Virus record (IMG/VR): IMGVR_UViG_3300033052_000132 | Span: 1-49,714 of that record | Source of the DNA: a virus | Direction: 5' to 3' (one strand) | DNA: 49,714 bases | In this document: positions 12,573 to 20,218 of the stretch, piece by piece | Layout of the letters: each line of letters opens with the position of its first letter | How positions within the stretch are numbered: position 1 is the stretch's first letter | Program-made: the position numbers and the translations under genes | The notes under the pieces: generated by a model | Told to the model about the DNA's origin: nothing | What the model saw: the letters and a program-made list of their open reading frames with translations, nothing else | The model's database searches: none

Positions 12573-13367
12573 TCAGATGAAGGACAGGATCTCGAAATCG
12601 AGTTGATAGGTCTGGGGCTTGCGGACGCCGCGGGCGAACGGGGCCTTGCGCATGATGCCCATGAAGGTCTTGGCCTGCCGGTACGTGGTCGCGTCCGGGT
12701 CGAACACGCAATACACGATGCCCTTCCTGCCCAGCTTCTCGATCATCGGCCGGAAGTTCGTTTCGAACTCGGCTTCCGTGACCCATGCCAGCGTGAAAGC
12801 GGCGGTTCGCATGACGATGCCGGGCTCTTCGTTCATCACCCCGAAGCGCGTCACTTCCATGCCGCCCATGTCCTCGACACCAAATTCGAAGTCGAGATTG
12901 TAGAAGCGAGAGGGCTCCACCTCCTTGCCGAGAACAAGGTCTGCGGCTTGGAAGTCTCCGGTATGGCCGGTGATGTCGATCCGCCACCATGTCGCATTCT
13001 GCACCGAGGGCAATTCAAGGTGGGAGTGGTACAGGCCATCCTCGCGCGAGATGGCGGGAGAGATGAACGTCAGCGCGCCGCTGTCGTATGGGGCCGTGCC
13101 GTCGACCTGTGCCTGAGTTGTTCCGAGGCGAAGGCGGTATTGCGTGCCTGGTTGAGCATTCGCTGAAACGATGGCGCAGAAGTCAATTGCTCGTGTCGTG
13201 GAAAGCTGCCCGCGTGCCCAGATGTTGCCCGCACCTGAAGCCCGCCAAGTAAGGCCAATAGCTTTGTGGCGGTTTAGGTTCGTTACGGGATAGCCAGTTT
13301 GCGCATTGCCTGCGGTCATGGTGCCGAGATCCAAGGGCACAATGAAAAGCGGCTTCCTGATCGGCAT
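12573..13367 (-). CDS. putative tail-associated protein
   Basis: A 264-residue beta-rich protein, the last leftward gene. It begins 'PIRKPLFIVPLDLGTMTAGN' and has 'IGLTWRASGAGNIWARGQL' and 'NATWWRIDITGHTG', which look like a carbohydrate-binding or discoidin-type sandwich. The second half contains 'GGMEVTRFGVMNEEPGIVMR' and 'FTLAWVTEAEFE'. Proteins of this shape are found among tail genes of sphingomonad phages, so a tail or adsorption role is likely. It lies downstream of the spanin genes rather than with the tail-tip genes. Confidence 0.55.
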   Translation of the reverse strand: MPIRKPLFIVPLDLGTMTAGNAQTGYPVTNLNRHKAIGLTWRASGAGNIWARGQLSTTRAIDFCAIVSANAQPGTQYRLRLGTTQAQVDGTAPYDSGALTFISPAISREDGLYHSHLELPSVQNATWWRIDITGHTGDFQAADLVLGKEVEPSRFYNLDFEFGVEDMGGMEVTRFGVMNEEPGIVMRTAAFTLAWVTEAEFETNFRPMIEKLGRKGIVYCVFDPDATTYRQAKTFMGIMRKAPFARGVRKPQTYQLDFEILSFI

Positions 13368-13370
13368 TGA

Positions 13371-13742
13371 TTATCCCCAGACGGTGAAGGCGGCATTGAG
13401 CCGGGAAAGGTCGACGGTGATCTCGCTCACCAAGACGGGCAGGTTCGCATTGCGCTCGCTGTCCACGTAGCGGCCCTTGGGAACGGCTCCGATGTATGAA
13501 AGGGCGAGGGCTTCCTCGACCGTGGAGACGCCAACGCGGAAGCGGCGCCGCTCGGCCGACATCAGCGTTTGCCGAGCATCGGCCACGGCCTGAGCATCAG
13601 CGACGTTGTCGAAGAACGTGACCACCGGGTCATCGCTTTGCCGGGCCAGCGCGCCATATCGGGTCTGCACCGAAGCCGTGACCGATGTAGCGCGCCGGAA
13701 TTCCGACTGCACAAATCCGATGCGGGAAGGGGTGGCGGGCAT
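13371..13742 (-). CDS. hypothetical phage protein
   Basis: A 123-residue protein between the spanin genes and the last leftward gene. The start overlaps the Rz stop as TGATG. It has 'GFVQSEFRRATSVTASVQTRYG', split around residue 18, and an acidic-helical centre ('NVADAQAVADARQTLMSAERRRF'). It ends in strands ('VLVSEITVDLSRLNAAFTVWG', split). Together with the following gene it may form a tail-related pair. Not recognised. Confidence 0.5.
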   Translation of the reverse strand: MPATPSRIGFVQSEFRRATSVTASVQTRYGALARQSDDPVVTFFDNVADAQAVADARQTLMSAERRRFRVGVSTVEEALALSYIGAVPKGRYVDSERNANLPVLVSEITVDLSRLNAAFTVWG

Positions 13743-14278
13743 CAGTTGTTCACCTTCACCTTGGTCTGGGCGTCAACCCAAGAGATCAGTTCGTCAAGCT
13801 GGAGGGCTGTGACGCTGCACTCGTAGCGCTCGGAGAGAGATAGTCCGTCCGCGCCGGCCTCTGCATCAGTGCCGAAGGCGGGCTCGGGAAGGGCGGGCAT
13901 TGGCTCTGCGCCGGCTGCACTCGCAACACCGGCTCTACCTTGGGCCCGCAGGCGCTCGTAGCGAGTGCGCAGGTCAGCAACGCGGCGATCGTAACTCTCT
14001 TGGGCACGTTCGTTGATCCTTTCCTGTTCGGCCCGGACACGGGCGAGGCGGGCCTGCTCAAGGCGCTGAGCCTCCGCCATGGCGTTCCGGAAGTTCTGCT
14101 TGGTCTGGCGGTGGGCGGCGACATTCTGGGCGTTGAGATCAGCCAGGCGGTCGACCTTGGCGAGCAGCCCACCTCCGATCAGAGGTAGGCCGAAGATCCA
14201 CATCAGAAGGGAGATGCAGACGCCAGCCAAGGCCAGCGCGAGGGAGCGCCAGAGGTTCGCGCCAAGGAAGGGGATCAC
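13742..14278 (-). CDS. Rz: Rz-like inner-membrane spanin (i-spanin)
   Basis: A 178-residue protein with one N-terminal membrane segment ('LALALAGVCISLLMWIFGLPL', split) and a long periplasmic coiled coil rich in Arg, Glu and Gln (about residues 45-110), as in Rz. Rz binds its lipoprotein partner and fuses the inner and outer membranes at lysis. It starts ATGA over the endolysin stop. An Rz1-type lipoprotein is encoded inside it in another frame, the arrangement known from lambda, which strongly supports the assignment. Confidence 0.8.
   Translation of the reverse strand: MIPFLGANLWRSLALALAGVCISLLMWIFGLPLIGGGLLAKVDRLADLNAQNVAAHRQTKQNFRNAMAEAQRLEQARLARVRAEQERINERAQESYDRRVADLRTRYERLRAQGRAGVASAAGAEPMPALPEPAFGTDAEAGADGLSLSERYECSVTALQLDELISWVDAQTKVKVNN
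13786..14007 (-). CDS. Rz1: Rz1-like outer-membrane spanin lipoprotein embedded in Rz
   Basis: A 73-residue protein read in a different frame, wholly within the Rz gene. It starts at GTG (14007-14005) with AGGAAAGGA about nine bases before it. The N-terminus has a lipoprotein signal peptide ('VTIAALLTCALATSAC', lipobox ATSAC) and the mature part is proline- and serine-rich ('PPFPSPPSAL'), as expected for an o-spanin. The in-frame ORF runs further upstream without a start of comparable quality. Embedded Rz1 genes are known, but this start is GTG and easy to miss. Confidence 0.8.
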   Translation of the reverse strand: MPKRVTIAALLTCALATSACGPKVEPVLRVQPAQSQCPPFPSPPSALMQRPARTDYLSPSATSAASQPSSLTN

Positions 14279-14880
14279 AAGCCCCTCCCGCAGCTATCGC
14301 GAGGCACGTTGCCTACGCGGTTGTTCTTCCATCCGCGCAGGAAGCGATTGAGCGTGGGGTTGTTCCGTACAAGCCGGTCGTACTCGGCCGACTGCTTTGC
14401 ATCGAGGCGGTCAAGAACGCGGATGCAGAGCGACCGGCCACCCATACGAAGCTGGCAAGCACGGTAGGCCGAGATCGTGCCGGGCCCCACCTTACCATCA
14501 ACCGCGATGCCGCTGGCGCAGACCTCATTCAGCGATTGCTGGAACCAGCGGGAAGGGCGAGCAGGCCCCATGTTGACTCCTGTATCAACTAGTTCCTCCG
14601 CTACGGCAGGTTCAATCTCAACCAAGGGCATAAAGCCGGGCTTCTTGATGTACGTCTCAACGTAGATCTCGCCAGCCTTGTCCTTCGGCAGCGACCGCAT
14701 CGGGCCGGTGTAGCCATGCTCGCGAGCAACCTGCTTGGTGATGCCGTAGTTCGTCTCACCACCTGGGTCCTTGGGGTCATTCACATACCCCCCCTCAACC
14801 GCGAAGATTGACGCAAGGATGATGGCGATCGTCGCGGCCGTGCCCTTCTTGGCCGGCGATAGCTGCTTATCCTTCGCCAT
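14275..14880 (-). CDS. endolysin, GH108-type muramidase
   Basis: A 201-residue peptidoglycan hydrolase. 'EGGYVNDPKDPGGETNYGIT' (starting near residue 29) is the catalytic-region signature of glycoside hydrolase family 108; its Glu is the general acid. The middle ('VDTGVNMGP', 'WFQQSLN', 'VDGKVGPGT') resembles the peptidoglycan-binding half. A hydrophobic stretch ('ATIAIILASIFAV') lies directly before the catalytic Glu and may act as a signal-anchor-release segment or simply be the first helix. It overlaps the holin-like gene upstream and the Rz gene downstream. Confidence 0.85.
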   Translation of the reverse strand: MAKDKQLSPAKKGTAATIAIILASIFAVEGGYVNDPKDPGGETNYGITKQVAREHGYTGPMRSLPKDKAGEIYVETYIKKPGFMPLVEIEPAVAEELVDTGVNMGPARPSRWFQQSLNEVCASGIAVDGKVGPGTISAYRACQLRMGGRSLCIRVLDRLDAKQSAEYDRLVRNNPTLNRFLRGWKNNRVGNVPRDSCGRGL

Positions 14881-15094
14881 CGATCAGCCCCTTCTGCTTC
14901 TTGAGGCGGCTGTAGATGGCCGAACCAGCGACCAGCACGCCGACCAGCGGGCGGATCTCTTCGGGCAGGCTGTCCATCAGCTTTGCGAAGCTGTGCGGAT
15001 CAGTTGCCGCCCAGCCCGAAACTACGCCTGCTACGATCGCAAGGCGCACGGATGCGAACCGCCAAGCCTGGCGGCATTCGTCTATCAGATGCAT
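14867..15094 (-). CDS. putative holin (DUF7940-like)
   Basis: A 75-residue membrane protein just before the endolysin gene. 'LIDECRQAWRFASVRLAIVA' leads into a first hydrophobic segment; a second lies around 'IRPLVGVLVAGSAIY', and the end is charged ('RLKKQKGLIDGEG'). The layout, with an N-terminal 'L.D..R.AWR..SVR' and two membrane passes, is that of small holin-like proteins found beside endolysins in sphingomonad phages. It overlaps the endolysin start by 14 bases. Confidence 0.65.
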   Translation of the reverse strand: MHLIDECRQAWRFASVRLAIVAGVVSGWAATDPHSFAKLMDSLPEEIRPLVGVLVAGSAIYSRLKKQKGLIDGEG

Positions 15095-15124
15095 GTGAAT
15101 CCCTTCCGGGGGTTTACCTGTCCC

Positions 15125-15301
15125 TCAGGGGAGCAGGAGACGATCCAGTTGCGCCGCTAGGGACGCGAGTGTCTTGGGTGTTCGGGTTGGCGGAAAGACA
15201 GCCCTCAGGGCCTCGCCAATGGGAGAAACTGCCCGGCATTTAGCGAGCAGTTCGGTTGCTGCCTTTTCGCGGGCAGTTGCCGCATCGCATTCACGACACA
15301 T
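15125..15301 (-). CDS. hypothetical 58-residue protein in the lysis region
   Basis: A short open frame with 'MCRECDAATAREKAATELLAK' at the N-terminus (21 residues; only its start is firm) and a basic/proline centre. The first four residues include Cys-x-x-Cys. It fills an otherwise empty gap between two membrane protein genes and overlaps the preceding gene by 11 bases, which supports it. No ribosome binding site of note. Unknown function. Confidence 0.45.
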   Translation of the reverse strand: MCRECDAATAREKAATELLAKCRAVSPIGEALRAVFPPTRTPKTLASLAAQLDRLLLP

Positions 15302-15479
15302 GACGCAAGCCCTGCACAGCGGCAGTCAGCAGCGTCATCGCCTCAGTCATTTTTAGATCGGCGGCGATGCGCTTTTCGGAGATTTCGTCCTGCCGCTTTT
15401 CGCGCCACAGCAGGTAGGCGATCATCAAGCCCATAGGACCGAATTGCCCGGTCAATGCCAAGAGGTCACTGTCCATCAC
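15291..15479 (-). CDS. small membrane protein, possible second holin
   Basis: A 62-residue protein with one N-terminal membrane segment ('FGPMGLMIAYLLW') followed by a charged amphipathic helix ('REKRQDEISEKRIAADLKM'). This shape matches BhlA-like or accessory holins. It sits in the lysis region between other membrane protein genes. The first two codons are both ATG, so the start could be 15479 or 15476. Confidence 0.5.
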   Translation of the reverse strand: MMDSDLLALTGQFGPMGLMIAYLLWREKRQDEISEKRIAADLKMTEAMTLLTAAVQGLRHVS

Positions 15480-15761
15480 TCAATCGTCCTGTACGCCATA
15501 GTTGATGAATGCCCGATGGCAATGCTGCGGCTTATCTCCCAAGAGCAGGAATGCCCGGTCAATAACGGCGGCGAGGACTATCCCCCACCGATGCCCGTTG
15601 AAGGCCGCCTCACCAACGAACGAGGAAGTCATGCGCCGGCCGCTCGGCTTGCTTGCCAGACCGAACGGATAGAGCACGCCCTGCCAGATCGTGCAGAGCG
15701 CGATGGTCAGCGTGACCAGCAGGGCAAAGATACTCTGCCGGATGCGAAGAAAGAAATTCAT
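15480..15761 (-). CDS. two-segment membrane protein in the lysis region
   Basis: A 93-residue protein with hydrophobic segments near residues 10-30 ('FALLVTLTIALCTIWQGVLY') and 60-75 ('WGIVLAAVIDRAFLLLG'). The ATG at 15761 overlaps the stop of the upstream gene (ATGA), which fixes it over an in-frame start at 15806. Similar two-pass proteins accompany lysis genes in alphaproteobacterial phages. The function is unproven. Confidence 0.55.
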   Translation of the reverse strand: MNFFLRIRQSIFALLVTLTIALCTIWQGVLYPFGLASKPSGRRMTSSFVGEAAFNGHRWGIVLAAVIDRAFLLLGDKPQHCHRAFINYGVQDD

Positions 15762-16036
15762 GCCAGTGCCCCCATGATACAGACGGCAACCAGCGGCATG
15801 ATCCAATCAAGCCACTGATCTGCCTTCGTCCAAACCCGACGATCGAATGGACCCCACCAAGGCATGTTGGCGCGAAGGCCGCGGCCAACGGTGTTGATCC
15901 AGCGGTACTCGGCCTGGGCGATCTCTCGGCCCATAAAAAAAGCGGCTCCGAAAGCCGCTCCTGCCCACCAGTTGCCTGTCGCCAGCCCTATGCTTGCCTG
16001 AGCAATCAAGGCCGCTATCGGATGCGATAAAGTCAT
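15758..16036 (-). CDS. membrane-associated phage protein
   Basis: A 92-residue protein. A Gly/Ala-rich hydrophobic stretch ('WWAGAAFGAAFFMGREIAQAE') occupies residues 23-43, followed by an aromatic region ('NMPWWGPFDRRVWTKADQWLDW') and a C-terminal hydrophobic tail. It starts ATGA over the tail-fibre stop. It lies between tail-fibre and lysis genes and is likely inner-membrane. Role unknown. Confidence 0.55.
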   Translation of the reverse strand: MTLSHPIAALIAQASIGLATGNWWAGAAFGAAFFMGREIAQAEYRWINTVGRGLRANMPWWGPFDRRVWTKADQWLDWIMPLVAVCIMGALA

Positions 16037-16941
16037 AGAGCGGCCTCCAGTGCCAGTAGGCGCTGCTCCTGCGCAGCGACTAGAAATAGCGTCAGTTGGT
16101 CGACCCGGAGGCCGAAGCGATTGCCTGCCGGAACTGCGGGGACGGCGAGTTGCGCAGGCGCAATGATTGAGCCATCCTCGCCGCGCTGGGCAGGCCGAGG
16201 TGGTATCGCGGGCGTCTCATCCCACTGATCAAAGCAGAGAAAGGCGTACGGCGTCACACCGGGCAGGCCGTCAACGATTGGATCGACAAGACCCTCATCG
16301 GCCATGATCTCCCACACCTTCTGCGCCCTGGCACCGAAGTGGTAGCGAGCGGCATCGCCCTTTTCGGCTATCGCATCGAGCCAGCGGTAGAAGCCGAGTT
16401 CGCCAGCAATGCGCCGCGCAGCACGCAGTTCGGCATCCGTCAGGGCACCGCGCCATTCCTTTTCACGCTCGTCTGAGGTGTTGATCGTGCCGGTAGTGGC
16501 AAAGACAGTGGACCAGCGGAATGATGAAGTGCCGATCGTTTGCGCGTTGTCGGCCCCCGGACGGACAGCGCCAATGTTCGTGATGCGCAGCTTTTCAGTT
16601 GGAGCCGCACCGTTGGCAGTCAGAAAGGACAGATCAATGGCATTGGAGCCATTATTGATTGCGCGGATCTGGCCGTCGCGACTGTTTACCCCGTTGTTGC
16701 CAGGGTCCAAAGAAATCGCTGCAAAGCTATTGGCGGCGCTCGAGCCATTGGAGAACCGAAGATAGACGCCATCTCCCGACGCTGTGCCGCCAGCGGAGAA
16801 GACACCATCACCGCGCTTTGCGAGAAACTGGTCGCCCGGAATCTCCACCCCAGCGCCTGCCGAGGTGCGAGCGAGAAACGTGTCGCCCGTCCCTACCGAA
16901 GTCTGATTTGCGTAGGCCGCCCAATCCTGTTCGGTCGCCAT
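16033..16941 (-). CDS. tail spike/fibre protein with C-terminal S74 chaperone domain
   Basis: A 302-residue protein. The N-terminal half is beta-rich ('AYANQTSVGTGDTFLART', 'DGVYLRFSNGSSAANSFAAI'). From about residue 130, 'GADNAQTIGTSSFRW', 'TINTSDEREKEW' and the helical 'FYRWLDAI' and 'HFGARAQKVWEI' stretches form an S74-type intramolecular chaperone of the endosialidase class. 'SDEREK' corresponds to the self-cleavage Ser-Asp region. The domain drives trimer folding and is then cleaved in related phages. It follows the tail-tip genes and precedes the lysis cassette, as in other siphoviruses. Confidence 0.8.
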   Translation of the reverse strand: MATEQDWAAYANQTSVGTGDTFLARTSAGAGVEIPGDQFLAKRGDGVFSAGGTASGDGVYLRFSNGSSAANSFAAISLDPGNNGVNSRDGQIRAINNGSNAIDLSFLTANGAAPTEKLRITNIGAVRPGADNAQTIGTSSFRWSTVFATTGTINTSDEREKEWRGALTDAELRAARRIAGELGFYRWLDAIAEKGDAARYHFGARAQKVWEIMADEGLVDPIVDGLPGVTPYAFLCFDQWDETPAIPPRPAQRGEDGSIIAPAQLAVPAVPAGNRFGLRVDQLTLFLVAAQEQRLLALEAAL

Positions 16942-16943
16942 AA

Positions 16944-17462
16944 TCAGTCCTCCGTTTCAAGGCTGGGCCAGCCAGCGGTTACGTCGATGCTGAGAAGTTC
17001 GGCCATGTCTGCGGCGCCCTCGATCGCAGCGCGCAACTGGCGGGCGCGGTCATGGCAGGCGTCAACATGCGCCAGAACAGCCAAGCCCAGAGCAATCATC
17101 TGGTCGGCGTTGAGAGGGGCCGCCGAGTTGTCGAGCATGGTCCAGGTGATCGAGTAAGGCGCACCGGCCTGCTTTGCGACCAAGGCCCCGATGACTGCCC
17201 CTGAGATGTTGGACCTTGCCTCGCTGTCACTGTCGACCGGTCCTGATGGCGTCATTGCGCCACCATCGATATGCAGGTCGCGTTGATCCTTCGCGGCATT
17301 CCAAATTACGTAGCGATTGCCATCAACGGTCAGTGCAGAAGTCTGCAGAACGATTTCACCTTCGCCGGCTTGCGCCTCGAAGACTTCCTCTTGGCAGCTA
17401 CCTGAGCGTAAAGCTTCGCCCGTGGTCGAGTTAAAAACGGTGTACGGGACAATCATTGTCAC
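16944..17462 (-). CDS. DUF4376-domain tail-fibre-associated protein
   Basis: A 172-residue protein. The C-terminal half ('SEARSNISGAVIGALVAKQ', 'ITWTMLDNSAAPLNADQM', 'LAVLAHVDACHDRARQLRAA') matches the DUF4376 pattern found at the ends of phage tail-fibre or assembly proteins. The N-terminal half is a small beta domain ('YTVFNSTTGEALRSGSC'). It lies between the tail-tip protein and the spike and overlaps the tail-tip gene start by a few bases. A role in fibre assembly or attachment is inferred. Confidence 0.65.
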   Translation of the reverse strand: MTMIVPYTVFNSTTGEALRSGSCQEEVFEAQAGEGEIVLQTSALTVDGNRYVIWNAAKDQRDLHIDGGAMTPSGPVDSDSEARSNISGAVIGALVAKQAGAPYSITWTMLDNSAAPLNADQMIALGLAVLAHVDACHDRARQLRAAIEGAADMAELLSIDVTAGWPSLETED

Positions 17463-20218
17463 CTCTTGGTTTCGATGGCGATGAGGGAGCGGTAGGAGAC
17501 ATCGCAGGACCCACCGGAGCCGGTCTGAAGGAATGCCTGCACCTTGTATGTGCGCGTTCCTGAGGACGGCGTGTCAGTGATGCTGAGCGAGAAGCTGCGG
17601 CTTTCGTCCTGGTACGACCAGTTCTCGACCGGGCCGTAGATCACCGTTGCATCGCGCAGGATGCGGAAACGGAGAATGTTGTAGATCCCGCTTGCGATCT
17701 GAGCCGCCTGCCCATTGAAAAGTAGCAGGATCGGTGCGCCAGACGCCGAGACAGTGATGCTCTGGACGTCAACCCAAGAGCCTGAGGTCAGCGCAACAGA
17801 GGTTGTAGTGTAGGCGTTGCTGGTGACGCTGACGGCATTAGGCTGGATGGCAGGCGTGGGGACTTGATTGCTTGCCACACCGCCGCCAGCGTTGATCGTA
17901 CCCGATACGTCCCCCGCCGTGATTGTTCCGACTGGAGTTCCTGAAGGTGCGCCGACCGTCGCCCCAGCCTGTATGCCAGACAACTTCGACGATTCAGTGG
18001 TGTTGATGTCAGCAAGCGCAATCGGCTTTCCACTCAGCGCATTGTAGGCCGAAAGCGCATTTGCGCCAGTGACCCAGGCACCTCCCGAGCGGAGTTTGAA
18101 AACGGCGAACGTTCCTGAAGTATCGACCCACAGATCGCCGTCGATCGGCGATGAGGGGGCGGTGCTGCTATACGTCACCACATTGCGCGTTGCATTGTCT
18201 GCGGGGCGCCCCGAACCAGATACGCCTGCCCATGTGGATACAGTTGCGGCTTGGGCCTTGATCGCCCGGTCAAGGTCATACAGCGCATTGTCGTAGGTAT
18301 CGCGAGCAGAGTTAAACGAAGCGCGCGCTACTACCGTATCTTGCGTGGTGTCGTTCCAAGCCGGGGAGATCCCAGCGAGAAAACTGATCCAAGCCGTGCG
18401 TGCCGAAGACGCTGCTGCTGTGCTGACCGAAAGCGATGCTGCAACGCTAGATAGCGCCGTCCACTTGTCCTCAAGCCGCGTGTTTTCTGGAATGAGTTTG
18501 GTGATCTTCTCGTTGCGAGTGATCAGGTTGTCGTCAGCAAGGCCAATAAGCTGATCGATCGCATCGTTTGCGCTAGTGTAAGCGGCATCGGCTTGGATCA
18601 GAGTGTCCCGCAACGCCTGATTTGCGGAAAGCGTCCATGCTATCCGAGGGCGAAATCCGGCAAGTGTGATCGCAAACCCGTCGAGAAGAATGCCGCCTTC
18701 GTTGACGCGATCATAGAAAGTCCCATCGGGCGCAATCCACGTATCTCCTACGTTGCTTTCCGCAACCGAAGGCATTGACAGCCCGGTCCAAACCTTACCT
18801 CTCGAAAGCGCGAGTGCGTACGCAGCCGCAACATCAGCGGAAGTAGCAGCGCCGATGCTTGCTGGGGCGATGGGAGGCGTCCGGTTCGACCAGTAGGCAT
18901 TGCTTGTGGTCGGCCAAGTAGGAGGAGCATTCCCGGATGAAGCCGTGGCATTGATGTATACCCAGGTCGAGCCGTCTGCCAGATCGACAATATTGCCTTC
19001 GCGATAGGTTGTCCCGGCAGCGTAAAGGCCCAGTGGCACCAACTCGGCAGTGAACGCGATCTCATCCGAGGTCTGCGTTCTCCAGCAGCGATTGGCCCCG
19101 AAGATGGTCTGGTAGTACGGGAGGCTGACATCTGCCTCATCGGAGGCGATGACTTGCGGCATGGCCGCGCCCTGCGCATTGAGGGTGATGACCTCGCTAC
19201 CTGAAAGCGTGACAGCCAGCGTGAACCATTTGCCTGGTAGGGTGATGCCGCTCTGCCAGTTGCAAGCCAGCGCCAATTGGGCGGCCATCTCTCGCCATTG
19301 CACCTGCTCGGTCAGAACCAGGTTGATGGGGTAGGGCACTGCCGTATCGAGAGAGGTGAGCGTAGCCGTTTCGATATTGGCCGTGCTTACCCCTGCAATT
19401 GTGGCGAGAGCCGAGATGACCGCGCCACTGAGGCGAGGGGTGGTGCCTCCGACGCGATGGCCGCGCACATCGCCCGTGATGACACCAGCAGCAGGAGCGC
19501 CCAGACGCACCATGCCCGCAGCCAAGCAGGTTCCCCAACGGCCTGCCGGGATGGTGGCAGCAACCAGCGCGGCATACGTGGCATAGTCGCCGACTGAAGC
19601 GCCAAAGCTGGCCGCACGCTCATAAAGGACCGAGACGGCCTCGATCGCACCATATCCTGAGAACTGATAAACGCTGTTCACTGCGTCGACCAGGATGGGC
19701 TCAACGTTCTGCGCCCAACCGACAACCAGCGGTTTCAGTCGCCCCTTGAGGTCCGCGCCGCCTTCCGCCCCACCAGTACCGGCATAGGTCGCGGTGAGAA
19801 TGTTCTTGTCGAACAACTCGGTTTCGATGCTCGCATTGATCGTGAGCACATCGCTGCGCCGGCTGTAGCTGGCGACCCGCCCTTTGAAGCGCGTCGACCA
19901 TGGCCATGCAGTGCCGGGCTCTTCCGCATAGATCTCGACCGGAGCGCCAGACCAATTGTACGCATCGCACCCGGCATAGGTCATCTTCAGGACGCCCATG
20001 TTCACTGAGAACGAAGCGCCGCCCGTGTCGATCGGCTCACGGAAATCGCCCTGCCAAAGGTTGATCGACAATGTGGGAGATGCCGCCATAGCAGGTTCCC
20101 ACACCTGCCCGTTTAAGCCAGTGACGGCACGATTTTGCGCAGACGAGATGTAGAGATCGACCCGGTTTCCCGTTGATGGATTGAGAGGGGAAACCTTCGC
20201 GAGGCAGACAATCGGCAT
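17459..20218 (-). CDS. large tail-tip / host-specificity protein
   Basis: A 919-residue protein directly downstream of the tape measure gene. N-terminal residues 1-340 have mixed beta motifs ('FKGRVASYSRRSDVLTINAS', 'GWAQNVEPILVDAVNSVYQF') like tail-tip baseplate hub proteins. Residues 400-640 have a carbohydrate-binding-like 'YAAGTTYREGNIVDLADGSTW' (split) and helical repeats. The C-terminal 250 residues are Thr/Ser/Gly-rich fibre-like. The reading frame extends six bases further to a TTG, but the ATG at 20218 overlaps the tape measure stop as TAATG and is preferred. Likely receptor-facing tail protein. Confidence 0.7.
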   Translation of the reverse strand: MPIVCLAKVSPLNPSTGNRVDLYISSAQNRAVTGLNGQVWEPAMAASPTLSINLWQGDFREPIDTGGASFSVNMGVLKMTYAGCDAYNWSGAPVEIYAEEPGTAWPWSTRFKGRVASYSRRSDVLTINASIETELFDKNILTATYAGTGGAEGGADLKGRLKPLVVGWAQNVEPILVDAVNSVYQFSGYGAIEAVSVLYERAASFGASVGDYATYAALVAATIPAGRWGTCLAAGMVRLGAPAAGVITGDVRGHRVGGTTPRLSGAVISALATIAGVSTANIETATLTSLDTAVPYPINLVLTEQVQWREMAAQLALACNWQSGITLPGKWFTLAVTLSGSEVITLNAQGAAMPQVIASDEADVSLPYYQTIFGANRCWRTQTSDEIAFTAELVPLGLYAAGTTYREGNIVDLADGSTWVYINATASSGNAPPTWPTTSNAYWSNRTPPIAPASIGAATSADVAAAYALALSRGKVWTGLSMPSVAESNVGDTWIAPDGTFYDRVNEGGILLDGFAITLAGFRPRIAWTLSANQALRDTLIQADAAYTSANDAIDQLIGLADDNLITRNEKITKLIPENTRLEDKWTALSSVAASLSVSTAAASSARTAWISFLAGISPAWNDTTQDTVVARASFNSARDTYDNALYDLDRAIKAQAATVSTWAGVSGSGRPADNATRNVVTYSSTAPSSPIDGDLWVDTSGTFAVFKLRSGGAWVTGANALSAYNALSGKPIALADINTTESSKLSGIQAGATVGAPSGTPVGTITAGDVSGTINAGGGVASNQVPTPAIQPNAVSVTSNAYTTTSVALTSGSWVDVQSITVSASGAPILLLFNGQAAQIASGIYNILRFRILRDATVIYGPVENWSYQDESRSFSLSITDTPSSGTRTYKVQAFLQTGSGGSCDVSYRSLIAIETKR

